Source: Bacillus_BE sp042263505 (GTDB lineage Bacteria; Bacillota; Bacilli; Bacillales; Cytobacillaceae). Taken from it: a stretch of 64,000 bases of DNA. Positions within the stretch are counted from its first letter, which is position 1. Each line of letters begins with the position of its first letter. The position numbers were made by a program, and so were the translations under genes. Below, in pieces: positions 1 to 7,214 of the stretch. The stretch lies in the NCBI RefSeq assembly GCF_042263505.1, contig NZ_JBHKFI010000001.1, positions 124,001 through 188,000 of the forward strand. The letters are read 5' to 3'. A model generated the notes under the pieces. That model was not told the origin of the DNA, made no database searches, and saw only the letters and a list, made by a program, of their open reading frames with translations.

Positions 1-90
1 GTTGCGATGGCTTGTTTAATCCTTGTCATTTGGATGTTTTACCAAGAAAAATTAGAAACTTTGAATAGGATGAGCGGTCATGTTGAATGA
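1..90 (+). CDS. C-terminal end of an unidentified membrane protein (5' truncated)
   Basis: An open frame enters from the window edge and stops at TGA 88-90, giving the last 29 residues of a protein. The first dozen residues are strongly hydrophobic and are followed by a polar, charged tail, as at the end of a last transmembrane helix. A hairpin terminator follows at 156-181. The neighbouring nitrate-respiration genes make a transporter such as NarK possible, but 29 residues do not allow an assignment. Confidence 0.45.
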   Translation, partial: VAMACLILVIWMFYQEKLETLNRMSGHVE

Positions 91-155
91 GTAGCTCCTT
101 ATCAAACAAAAAGTTCTAATTTTAAAATTAGGGGGATACAATAATAAGAAGAAAG

Positions 156-187
156 GCTGTCGGAAGAAATGATTCGACAGCTTATTT
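156..187 (+). terminator. Hairpin terminator after the truncated first gene
   Basis: The arms GCTGTCG (156-162) and CGACAGC (175-181) pair and are followed by a T-rich stretch. It separates the truncated upstream gene from the moaA promoter. Confidence 0.6.
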
Positions 188-283
188 CATATTATGACAT
201 ATTATTGAATTTTGAATCAGATAGGAAATTAGGAGCTGTACATTATTTAAAAGGTACTATTTAATGTGCTATGATATAGGAAA

Positions 284-326
284 TGTGAAATTGTTAACAG
301 ATGAGGACTGATTTTTGGTTTATAAT
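284..326 (+). promoter_or_regulatory. Fnr box and class II promoter of moaA
   Basis: TGTGA-aattgt-TAACA lies at 284-299, one mismatch in the second half-site from TGTGA-N6-TCACA. A perfect -10 TATAAT lies at 321-326. The box centre (291.5) is 29.5 bp from the first base of the -10, so it falls at about -41.5 from the likely start near 333. This is the Fnr/CRP class II activation position, and no good -35 is needed. Confidence 0.7.
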
Positions 327-353
327 TTAACCCTACTCTAATTAAGGAGTTGA

Positions 354-1376
354 ATGTTTTTGCAAAATAAATTAATTACCGATACAATGAATCGTCCCTT
401 AAGAGATTTACGAATTTCTGTTATAGATCGCTGTAATTTTCGTTGCAAATATTGTATGCCTGCTGAAGTATTCGGTCATGATTTTGTTTTTTTACCTAAG
501 AGTGAATTATTAACTTATGAAGAAATAGAACGTTTAGCTCATATTTTCGCGGAGCTGGGAGTTGAAAAAATTCGGTTAACAGGTGGAGAACCTTTATTGC
601 GGAAGGATTTGCCTGTCTTGGTAAATAATCTTGCGAAAATAGAAGGAATTAAAGATATTGCTTTAACAACAAATGGGGTGCTGCTAACAAAACAAGCTGA
701 TGCCTTAAAGGAAGCTGGTTTAAAGCGGGTCAATGTGAGTCTTGACAGCTTAAACGATAAGCTCTTTGGTGAAATTAATGGTCGTCAGGTTGGGGTTCAG
801 CCTGTGCTTGATGGAATTCATGCAGCTAAGGAAGCCGGACTTGGAATAAAGGTAAATATGGTTGTGAAAAAAGGTTTAAATGATTCGGAAATCGTTCCAA
901 TGGCTAAGTATTGCAAGGAACAACAAATTCAACTGCGCTTTATTGAATATATGGATGTTGGCAGTACAAACGGCTGGCGCATGGATGATGTTGTTACGAA
1001 AAAAGAAATTTTCCAGATTCTTAACGAACATTTTGAATTAGAATCTTTGTATCCAGACTATTTTGGAGAGGTTGCAAAGCGCTATCGTTATAAGGGTACC
1101 CAAGTGGAAGTAGGATTTATTACTTCTGTTTCAGAAGCTTTCTGTTCAAGCTGTACGAGAGCAAGACTATCAGCAGATGGGAAGATTTATACTTGTCTAT
1201 TCAGCGGGAATGGCCATGATATGAAGAATTTCATGAGGGAAGGAAATTCTGATGAAGAAATGGCAAAACGAATCATCGATATATGGAATCACCGTACGGA
1301 CCGATATTCTGATGAACGCACAGCAGAAACCGTGGCTAACCGAAAGAAAATAGAGATGTCATATATTGGTGGATAA
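354..1376 (+). CDS. moaA: GTP 3',8-cyclase MoaA
   Basis: Radical SAM enzyme that starts molybdenum-cofactor synthesis by converting GTP to 3',8-cyclo-dihydro-GTP in the cytoplasm. The N-terminal radical SAM cluster motif CxxxCxxC reads CNFRCKYC near residue 27. The C-terminal second [4Fe-4S] site shows FCSSC and a later Cys in IYTCLF. The length (340 aa) and GGEPLL motif fit the family. AAGGAG at 344-349 lies 4 bases before the ATG; a second in-frame ATG 11 codons downstream is an alternative. The gene stands alone between its own promoter and a terminator. An Fnr box suggests anaerobic induction, fitting a role in supplying cofactor to nitrate reductase. Confidence 0.95.
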   Translation: MFLQNKLITDTMNRPLRDLRISVIDRCNFRCKYCMPAEVFGHDFVFLPKSELLTYEEIERLAHIFAELGVEKIRLTGGEPLLRKDLPVLVNNLAKIEGIKDIALTTNGVLLTKQADALKEAGLKRVNVSLDSLNDKLFGEINGRQVGVQPVLDGIHAAKEAGLGIKVNMVVKKGLNDSEIVPMAKYCKEQQIQLRFIEYMDVGSTNGWRMDDVVTKKEIFQILNEHFELESLYPDYFGEVAKRYRYKGTQVEVGFITSVSEAFCSSCTRARLSADGKIYTCLFSGNGHDMKNFMREGNSDEEMAKRIIDIWNHRTDRYSDERTAETVANRKKIEMSYIGG

Positions 1377-1400
1377 CCGACTGTAAAAGGTCGGTTTTTG
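1376..1400 (+). terminator. moaA terminator
   Basis: The short stem ACCGAC (1376-1381) / GTCGGT (1390-1395) starts within the moaA stop region and runs into a T-rich tract. Confidence 0.7.
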
Positions 1401-1503
1401 TTTTTGTAGAAAAATTTTGTGTGCAGTCTTGAATGCAATATAAGATATGAAGTTTGTCTGCATTAGACTCAAAGTAGAGCAATTCTTCTCATTTAAAAAT
1501 TGA

Positions 1504-1540
1504 AAAAAGCTGCGAAACAATCTTCGCAGCTTTTTCAATA
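1504..1540. terminator. Bidirectional terminator, mainly for ric
   Basis: AAAGCTGCGAA / TTCGCAGCTTT form a perfect stem with a short loop and A/T tracts on both sides. It sits just after the stop of the leftward ric gene. Confidence 0.8.
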
Positions 1541-1541
1541 T

Positions 1542-2243
1542 TTAAGCTTCTAAATAACGTGGAAATAGAATATTATTTTCAAGATGGACATGCATGAATG
1601 TATGTCCTTCAAGTCCTTCGAGACGGCTAAACACTAAACGATAAGTACCACAGGCATCGAGAGGTGGTTCGAAATCGGATGTAATCTCTCTAAGTTCTTT
1701 TAGAATGGCACCCGCATGATCGTGTTCTTTTTCAAGCTCAATAATGTGTTGTATAATCTCTTCACGATTTTCAACATTTGGTTCATCCAGTTTTAATAGC
1801 ATGGGGAATACAGTTGCCTCTTCTTTAGCGGTATGCTCCAAAAGCTCTTTCTTTAATTCATAAAATAAGGCATGAACCTGTATTAATTCAGGATGACGTT
1901 CTCCATGGACTTTCGCGATTTTTGTAACATATGGACTTAAGCTTGCAAGTTCTTCCTCTAATGTCCGATGATAATGCTTCTTGATATGCTCAATGATGAC
2001 ATCAGATTTTGAATTGGTCCAAACCTCAATATCCTCTTTTGCATTTTCGCCTGCTACATAAATTTCTTCTAATTGAGCCATTAATTCATCAATATTAACA
2101 GCACGTTCAGAAGCGGCTTCATTTAATGGGATATTTCCGCCACAGCAAAAGTCAATTCTATATTTTTTGAAGACATCACTTGATTTAGGTAGTTCGTTGA
2201 CAATATCTCTTACTAAAGAAGTTTTAGAGAAAGGATTGTTCAT
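1542..2243 (-). CDS. ric: Iron-sulfur cluster repair di-iron protein (RIC/ScdA/YtfE family)
   Basis: Repairs Fe-S clusters damaged by nitric oxide or oxidants in the cytoplasm. The N-terminal ScdA_N-type domain carries the paired cysteines in DFCCGG (about residues 32-37). The rest is a hemerythrin-like four-helix bundle with His/Glu ligands, for example HYHRTLEEE, HTAKEE and HDHAG. The length of 233 aa is normal. AAAAGGAG precedes the ATG. The gene runs opposite to its neighbours and has its own Fnr-type promoter, so it should be made under anaerobic or nitrosative conditions together with the molybdenum-cofactor genes. The symbol scdA is also used for this family. Confidence 0.93.
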   Translation of the reverse strand: MNNPFSKTSLVRDIVNELPKSSDVFKKYRIDFCCGGNIPLNEAASERAVNIDELMAQLEEIYVAGENAKEDIEVWTNSKSDVIIEHIKKHYHRTLEEELASLSPYVTKIAKVHGERHPELIQVHALFYELKKELLEHTAKEEATVFPMLLKLDEPNVENREEIIQHIIELEKEHDHAGAILKELREITSDFEPPLDACGTYRLVFSRLEGLEGHTFMHVHLENNILFPRYLEA

Positions 2244-2281
2244 TTTTGGATCTCCTTTTATCGTATTTTTACTATGTGTTA

Positions 2282-2324
2282 ATCATAAAGGGTTCTCTCA
2301 AAAAAGTTCGTGACCCGAATCACA
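2282..2324 (-). promoter_or_regulatory. Fnr box and class II promoter of ric
   Basis: Read on the minus strand, TGTGA-ttcggg-TCACG lies at 2324-2309 and the -10 TATGAT at 2287-2282. The box centre is again 29.5 bp from the first base of the -10, the same geometry as for moaA, moeA, the NarI-like gene and ywiC. Confidence 0.7.
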
Positions 2325-2370
2325 GTTGTTGATGAAATTGTTGGTGGATGCAGATAGTTGTAATATAAAG

Positions 2371-2400
2371 TTGTTAATAATCTCACAAATACAATATAAT
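2371..2400 (+). promoter_or_regulatory. Promoter of the chemoreceptor-like gene, overlapped by an Fnr-like palindrome
   Basis: A -10 TATAAT at 2395-2400 follows a weak -35 TTGTTA (2371-2376) with an 18-bp spacer. TGTTA-ataatc-TCACA (2372-2387) covers the -35 and spacer. If it binds Fnr it would block, not activate, this promoter. Confidence 0.4.
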
Positions 2401-2437
2401 GTTTGTATTGTGGATCCTGATAAAAGGTGGAATGATG

Positions 2438-3397
2438 ATGTTTCAAAATAATAAGAAAAAATTTTTAATAGATGAAAATCAACGGTTATTAGAAAAGATT
2501 GATCAATTACAATCACAGTTGATGCAAAAAGATCAAGGTATGAAGACCATAATCAACAATTTACAGGCTGAAATGCTAACAACCATCGATCAACATGAGA
2601 AAGTGAATGGTCAGCATGGAGAAATGGCTCATTTAGTTTCAAAAATTAAGGATCATTTCGAAAAGGCAAGTTATCAGGTGGAAACTTCATCACAGAAAGC
2701 AAATGAGATGAATGAAAAGGGCGCAGAACTTATTCACGCAGCTGAAGTGATGGAGGTAAGTGGTCAAGAGGGACAATCCATTGTAAATAATATGCAAACG
2801 TTAATTGATAACTTAGGTCAAGAAATGCAACAAAATTTAGAAGCAATAAAAATGGTCGGACAACGTTCAAAGCAAATTGATGAAATTGTTTTTATGATTA
2901 AAGGGATTGCTGAACAAACCAATTTACTTGCCTTGAATGCTTCCATTGAGGCGGCGCGTGCAGGTGAATATGGAAAAGGATTCTCTGTTGTTGCTGAGGA
3001 AGTAAGAAAATTAGCCGAGGAAACAGCTTCAAGCTCTCAAGGGATTATGGAGCTAACACAAACATTCCAAAAGGATATCGATAGTGCGGTTACAAATACA
3101 AATGAGCTATTTCATCTCGTTCAATCTGGTGTTGATTTTGGGAAACAAACAACGCTTAAAATATCCGAAATAGAACATATAATCATCGATGTAAGGGATC
3201 AGGTTCAAAATGTTCAGGCCTTGATTAAGGATCAAAATGAATCATGTCAAAATGCACTGAATGAAATGCAAAATACAGGCATTATTTTTGATGAAGTCAA
3301 TCATCTTATTATGGATCATATTGAAGCAGCAAAAATTGTTGATAGAAAACTAGAAAATGGTATCTCACAATTAAAGGGTCATGAAAATTTAGAATAG
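2438..3397 (+). CDS. Soluble methyl-accepting chemotaxis-like signalling protein
   Basis: A chemoreceptor cytoplasmic signalling domain without any transmembrane segment, HAMP or recognised sensor domain. Residues about 1-45 are predicted coiled coil. The highly conserved hairpin tip IAEQTNLLALNASIEAAR lies near the middle, flanked by long helical arms. This tip normally contacts CheA and CheW. B. subtilis YfmS is a comparable soluble receptor of similar size. Three in-frame ATGs (2432, 2435, 2438) follow AAAGGTGG; the last has the best spacing. The signal is unknown. Its place in the anaerobic block suggests, but does not prove, sensing linked to oxygen, nitrate or NO. Confidence 0.8.
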   Translation: MFQNNKKKFLIDENQRLLEKIDQLQSQLMQKDQGMKTIINNLQAEMLTTIDQHEKVNGQHGEMAHLVSKIKDHFEKASYQVETSSQKANEMNEKGAELIHAAEVMEVSGQEGQSIVNNMQTLIDNLGQEMQQNLEAIKMVGQRSKQIDEIVFMIKGIAEQTNLLALNASIEAARAGEYGKGFSVVAEEVRKLAEETASSSQGIMELTQTFQKDIDSAVTNTNELFHLVQSGVDFGKQTTLKISEIEHIIIDVRDQVQNVQALIKDQNESCQNALNEMQNTGIIFDEVNHLIMDHIEAAKIVDRKLENGISQLKGHENLE

Positions 3398-3412
3398 AAT
3401 AAGATTTTTCTA

Positions 3413-3463
3413 AAAAGCTTGAATTTCTCTTCTACTTTAATGAAGAAATTCTTGCTTTTTTTA
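3413..3463 (+). terminator. Terminator after the chemoreceptor-like gene
   Basis: Long stem with arms based on GAATTTC and GAAATTC plus AAAAGC/GCTTTT, ending in seven T. Confidence 0.75.
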
Positions 3464-3476
3464 TATGATGGCGAAT

Positions 3477-3519
3477 TGTGAGATTTATCATGTAAGTTCT
3501 ATTTGGTGATGTTTATAAT
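3477..3519 (+). promoter_or_regulatory. Degenerate Fnr box and promoter of moeA-mobB
   Basis: TGTGA-gattta-TCATG lies at 3477-3492 and a perfect TATAAT at 3514-3519. Only 3 of 5 bases of the second half-site fit. The centre-to--10 distance of 29.5 bp is nevertheless identical to the other four promoters of the block, which supports it as a weak Fnr-dependent site. Confidence 0.55.
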
Positions 3520-3568
3520 AGAACTAGAAATGGAAATTTATTATGTAGAGATATAAGGAGTGGACATA

Positions 3569-4834
3569 TTGCTTAATAGAAGAACACCGATACCTGTTAG
3601 TGAAGCTGTACATAGAGTAATGGATCAATCAGTTGCTGGATCAAAGGAAGCGGTTTCAATTAATGAAAGTTATGGTCGTTTCCTTGCCGAGGATATAATT
3701 GCGACGAATGATGTTCCTCATTTTAATCGCTCTCCATATGATGGATTTGCTGTTCGTTCAATTGATACGTTAAATGCATCACAAAAAACACCGTCAAGGT
3801 TTGAAGTCATTGATACTATTGGGGCAGGTCATGTCACAGAAAAACAGGTCGATGAATTTCAGACTGTTAGAATCATGACGGGTGCGAAATTGCCGGATGA
3901 GTGTGATGCAGTGGTTATGCTTGAGCTTGCGAAAACCGAGGAAATCGATGGCAAGAGTTATATGACGATTAAACGTCCTTCGAAAACAGGAGAAAATGTT
4001 TCTTATCGTGGTGAAGATGCCAAGGCAGGAGATATTTTAATTAAAAAGGGGACATGGATTAATCCAGGGATTCAGGCGTTGCTTGCGACATTTGGTTACT
4101 CCCTGGTTCCGGTAGCAAGGAAGCCTATTATTGGTCTGTTTGCTACTGGAACGGAGCTTTTGGAAGTAGGGGATGATCTCCAACCTGGAAAAATTAGAAA
4201 TAGTAATGCTGCAATGATTTCTGCACAAATTGAACGAGCTGGAGGAAAGGTTATCTATTTTGGAAAGCTGCCAGATGAGTTTGATATTTGTTACCAGGCT
4301 GTTCATGATGCCATAGATAAGGTGGATCTTTTAATCACAACAGGTGGAGTATCTGTTGGGGATTTTGATTATTTGCCGGCTATCTATGAAAAGCTTGGTG
4401 CAGAGGTATTATTTAATAAGGTCGGAATGCGTCCCGGTAGTGTTACGACTGTTGCCACATATAATGGCATGCATTTGTTTGGATTATCAGGAAATCCTTC
4501 TGCCTGCTATGTTGGTTTTGAATTATTTGCACGACCAGTTATTCGCAAGCTATTATTTTCTTCACGACCACATTTAAGAAAAGAACAAGCAGTTTTAGGC
4601 AGGGATTTTACAAAGCCAAATCCATTTACTCGATTTGTAAGAGGAAAACTTAGTGTAGATAATGGCGGTTTAGTGGGGATTCCAAGCGGTGTAGATAAGT
4701 CCAATATTGTAACAAGCTTAGCAACAACGGATTGTTTGATTATTCTACATGGTGGGACTAGAGGGTATCAAAAAGGTGATGCGATTGAGGTATTGCTATT
4801 AGAGGATCAAGAAGGTAACGAGTGGCCATGGTAA
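3569..4834 (+). CDS. moeA: Molybdopterin molybdenumtransferase MoeA
   Basis: Inserts molybdate into adenylylated molybdopterin to finish the molybdenum cofactor. The order of domains is typical: N-terminal region starting LNRRTPIPVSEA, the MoCF-binding fold with TGTELLEVGD and TTGGVSVGD, and a C-terminal domain. TTG at 3569 is taken as start because AAGGAG (3555-3560) lies 8 bases upstream and homologues begin at this point; the in-frame GTG at 3560 overlaps that ribosome-binding site. It gives 421 aa. The stop codon overlaps the start of mobB, so the two are translationally coupled. Confidence 0.94.
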   Translation: MLNRRTPIPVSEAVHRVMDQSVAGSKEAVSINESYGRFLAEDIIATNDVPHFNRSPYDGFAVRSIDTLNASQKTPSRFEVIDTIGAGHVTEKQVDEFQTVRIMTGAKLPDECDAVVMLELAKTEEIDGKSYMTIKRPSKTGENVSYRGEDAKAGDILIKKGTWINPGIQALLATFGYSLVPVARKPIIGLFATGTELLEVGDDLQPGKIRNSNAAMISAQIERAGGKVIYFGKLPDEFDICYQAVHDAIDKVDLLITTGGVSVGDFDYLPAIYEKLGAEVLFNKVGMRPGSVTTVATYNGMHLFGLSGNPSACYVGFELFARPVIRKLLFSSRPHLRKEQAVLGRDFTKPNPFTRFVRGKLSVDNGGLVGIPSGVDKSNIVTSLATTDCLIILHGGTRGYQKGDAIEVLLLEDQEGNEWPW

Positions 4835-5367
4835 CGCCGAAAATCATCCAAATTGTAGGATTTCAAAACAGCGGGAAGACTAGTTTCCTGAATACAACTA
4901 TCCATGAGTTAGCAAATGACGGGTATAAGATTGCGACGATTAAACATCATGGACATGGAGGAAAACCAAGTGTAGTGGAAGATAAAGATTCTTCCCTGCA
5001 CTTGAAGGCAGGTGCTGTTGCATCCTTAGTTGAAGGGGAAGGGAGACTTTTGCTGCAAGCGGAAGATGTTCGCTGGTCTCTTGAGGAAAAAATTCAATTT
5101 CTGTCCTCTTTTCAACTAGATTTTATTTTTATTGAAGGACATAAGCATGAAAATTATGAAAAGGTCGTTTTATTAAGGAATAAAGAGGATGTGGAGAGTC
5201 TTGCGGCTTTGACTAATGTTAAAGCCATTTATTATTGGAATGAGCTCAATATAAGAAGCTTTCAACGGATGGAAGCCGCTATTCCCTGCTTTCAAATTAA
5301 TGATGCAAAAGGAAGGACATATTTCACAGAATTCCTCCTAAGTCAACGTCAAACTAAGGAAATATGA
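4822..5367 (+). CDS. mobB: Molybdopterin-guanine dinucleotide biosynthesis adaptor MobB
   Basis: GTP-binding partner of MobA in attaching GMP to molybdopterin, the form used by nitrate reductases. The P-loop GFQNSGKT is near residue 12. A second conserved stretch IKHHGHGG and the acidic IFIEGHKHE motif fit MobB. The start GTG (4822) follows GAAGGT by 5 bases; ATG 4828 is an alternative. The gene overlaps the end of moeA by 13 bases. MobA is not in this window. The 181-aa length is normal. Confidence 0.9.
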   Translation: MAMVTPKIIQIVGFQNSGKTSFLNTTIHELANDGYKIATIKHHGHGGKPSVVEDKDSSLHLKAGAVASLVEGEGRLLLQAEDVRWSLEEKIQFLSSFQLDFIFIEGHKHENYEKVVLLRNKEDVESLAALTNVKAIYYWNELNIRSFQRMEAAIPCFQINDAKGRTYFTEFLLSQRQTKEI

Positions 5368-5435
5368 TTATTGTCACATAATTTAAAAAATATGTTCGAA
5401 ATTTCGATGAAAAATGTTAAAAAAGTTGTCAAATA

Positions 5436-5478
5436 TGTAACTTTTGTCACTGCAACCAACCCTAATCTAGGATTAAAT
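5436..5478 (+). promoter_or_regulatory. Fnr box and class II promoter of the NarI-like gene
   Basis: TGTAA-cttttg-TCACT at 5436-5451 has its centre 29.5 bp before the -10-like TTAAAT at 5473-5478. Each half-site has one mismatch. The fixed geometry shared with four other promoters of the block is the main support. Confidence 0.6.
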
Positions 5479-5517
5479 GAAGTAGGGGATTTGTGTTTGA
5501 AAAGATAGAGGGAAGAG

Positions 5518-5964
5518 TTGAAGGTGATGGAAATATTTCAAATATTGCTATGGATCGTCTATCCCTATGTCGTTCTTGCTGTTTTGGGGATGGGGATTGT
5601 TTGGCAAATGGACGTTGAAGATGCTCAAGCCCAAAATATTCGATCGGTAAAACATTCAAAACTGCTAAGTCGAACGGTTTTAGGATTAATGATTTTGAGC
5701 GTTTTAACTGGTCTGGCTGTGATTTATTATACCAGAATTAATCATGAGCCAAAATTGATTTTTGAATGGGTTGTTAGTTTAATTCGTTTTAGGCCAAATA
5801 CAGAAATTATCCGAAATATTTCCTTCCTTTCTCGTGCTCACTTTATGGTGTTATTAACATTTATTCTGTTGATATCATTAACAAATTATTTACCGTATTT
5901 ATTAAGGCCGCATCGTCTATTTCAGAAACTGGTGCGTGAACGAAAAAATGCTCATCATATCTAA
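5518..5964 (+). CDS. Short NarI-like membrane protein
   Basis: 148 aa with about three hydrophobic segments (near residues 7-28, 47-68 and 107-128). The first resembles the first helix of nitrate reductase gamma subunit NarI (QILLW..YPYVVL). The last third resembles its end: a W..SL.RFRP.TEI block, a helix starting with a conserved His (SRAHF) and YLLRP. The NarI helices that carry the other haem-binding histidines (helices 2 and 3) are missing, and the second His of the last helix is replaced. Normal NarI is about 220-230 aa. It should therefore not bind two haems as NarI does. Its own Fnr-type promoter and a terminator suggest a functional single gene rather than debris, but a decayed narI is possible. 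TTG 5518 and ATG 5527 are both possible starts. Confidence 0.65.
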   Translation: MKVMEIFQILLWIVYPYVVLAVLGMGIVWQMDVEDAQAQNIRSVKHSKLLSRTVLGLMILSVLTGLAVIYYTRINHEPKLIFEWVVSLIRFRPNTEIIRNISFLSRAHFMVLLTFILLISLTNYLPYLLRPHRLFQKLVRERKNAHHI

Positions 5965-5993
5965 AACCGCCATGAAAATAATGGCGGTTTTTT
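5964..5993 (+). terminator. Terminator of the NarI-like gene
   Basis: AAAACCGCCAT / ATGGCGGTTTTTT perfect stem-loop starting at the stop codon. Confidence 0.85.
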
Positions 5994-6079
5994 ATACATA
6001 AAGAAAGCATAAATTGGCAGCAATGATGAAAATTCGACGTAGAAGCCAATTTTAGGAATTAAGTATAAGTGCACAAAGG

Positions 6080-6178
6080 GAGGCTTCCGAGAGACGCTTC
6101 GCAGCCGGAAAAAGCGCTTTTCTTTTTTCGGTGAACTACGCCTTTGTCTTCACCTGAAGGCTCGCCAATCGACGAGTT
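6080..6178 (+). other. Non-coding block of three adjacent hairpins
   Basis: The 355-bp gap between the NarI-like gene and ywiC holds a locally GC-richer stretch with three short foldbacks: CCGGAAAAAG/CTTTTTTCGG, GGTGAA/TTCACC and CTCG/CGAG. No reading frame of note covers it. It could be a degenerate palindromic repeat or part of an untranslated RNA; the function is not apparent. Confidence 0.35.
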
Positions 6179-6252
6179 TTCTTTAAATTTTTTTGGTTAT
6201 AAAATCTCGTTTCTTGAATGATGTGTGACAAAATTTGAAGGATAAGTCAATT

Positions 6253-6295
6253 TGTGATGTGCTTCACTTTCTCTTAGTTCGGGAAGATGTAAAAT
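6253..6295 (+). promoter_or_regulatory. Fnr box and class II promoter of ywiC
   Basis: TGTGA-tgtgct-TCACT (6253-6268) has one mismatch to the palindromic consensus. The -10 TAAAAT (6290-6295) starts 29.5 bp after its centre, placing the box near -41.5. Confidence 0.75.
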
Positions 6296-6319
6296 TTAAC
6301 ATAAGAGGAGTGGTAATCA

Positions 6320-7036
6320 ATGAAATTATTTCTACCTAAACAACATGGTGCTTGGGCTATGCTCATCATCCCGTTTTGGTTAGGGGTGATAACAACAGGT
6401 TTCACGTGGCAACATATTCCATTTTTTATTGGCTGGCTTTTTTTGTATTTAGCCACTTATCCTATGTTATTGCTATTTAAGAAAAAAAGGAAGATGGAAT
6501 ACAGAAAATGGACTATTATTTATGTAATTCCTGCTATTTTATTGTTATTAATTCCGCTATGGACAAGACCATCCATTATCATTTTTGGATTCGTGATGCT
6601 TCCGTTTTTTGCAATAAATGCTTATTTTTCAAGGATAAATAAAGAACGTGCACTCATTAACGATTTCAGTGCCATCTTTGTTTTTTGCTTAGCGGGATTA
6701 TCTAGTAGTTATCTCGTAAATGGAGATATTAATACGAAGGAAATTCTTGCTTCTGTTGCTTGTTTTTTATTTTTTATTGGTTGTACTTTTTATGTAAAAA
6801 CACAAATTCGTGAAAAAAAGAGCCAAAGTTTTAAGTATCTTTCTTGGTGTTATCATATCTTCCTTTTTTTAATCTGGCTGGTTTTAGGATATGGGTTTAT
6901 AGCACTGGCATTTTTATCTAGCTTATATCGAGCCATATTTTTTTATGGGAAACCCTATTCTGTCAAAAAAATTGGGATTCTTGAAATTGCAAATTCCGTT
7001 ATATTTTTTATTCTGATGATTGTTGCATTAATATAA
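6320..7036 (+). CDS. ywiC: YwiC-like integral membrane protein
   Basis: 238 aa with at least six hydrophobic helices; begins with KLFLPKQHGAWAML, the characteristic start of the YwiC family. The biochemical role is unknown. In B. subtilis ywiC lies between fnr and narGHJI, and here it is again next to fnr (convergent). The Fnr box in front supports a role during anaerobic or nitrate respiration. AAGAGGAG precedes the ATG with normal spacing. Confidence 0.88.
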   Translation: MKLFLPKQHGAWAMLIIPFWLGVITTGFTWQHIPFFIGWLFLYLATYPMLLLFKKKRKMEYRKWTIIYVIPAILLLLIPLWTRPSIIIFGFVMLPFFAINAYFSRINKERALINDFSAIFVFCLAGLSSSYLVNGDINTKEILASVACFLFFIGCTFYVKTQIREKKSQSFKYLSWCYHIFLFLIWLVLGYGFIALAFLSSLYRAIFFYGKPYSVKKIGILEIANSVIFFILMIVALI

Positions 7037-7037
7037 A

Positions 7038-7086
7038 AAAGGCTGTCTCTAAGGATCGGTTAGGCGATTTAAGAGGCAGTTTTTTG
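7038..7086 (+). terminator. ywiC terminator
   Basis: CTGTCTCT / AGAGGCAG stem (one G-T pair) followed by six T. Confidence 0.6.
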
Positions 7087-7157
7087 ATGGGTGCTATTGG
7101 TAAATGGGTGAGTCCTGTTTAAGTAAACGCTGAAGCTGCTATGTGTATCTTATTTTC

Positions 7158-7202
7158 CAAAAAAAAGAGGTCCCAAAGTAATTCCTCTTGGGTATCCTCT
7201 TC
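7158..7202 (-). terminator. fnr terminator
   Basis: On the minus strand GAGG..ACCCAA pairs with TTGGG.CCTC and is followed by eight T, just beyond the fnr stop. Confidence 0.7.
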
Positions 7203-7214
7203 ATTATAAATTAT

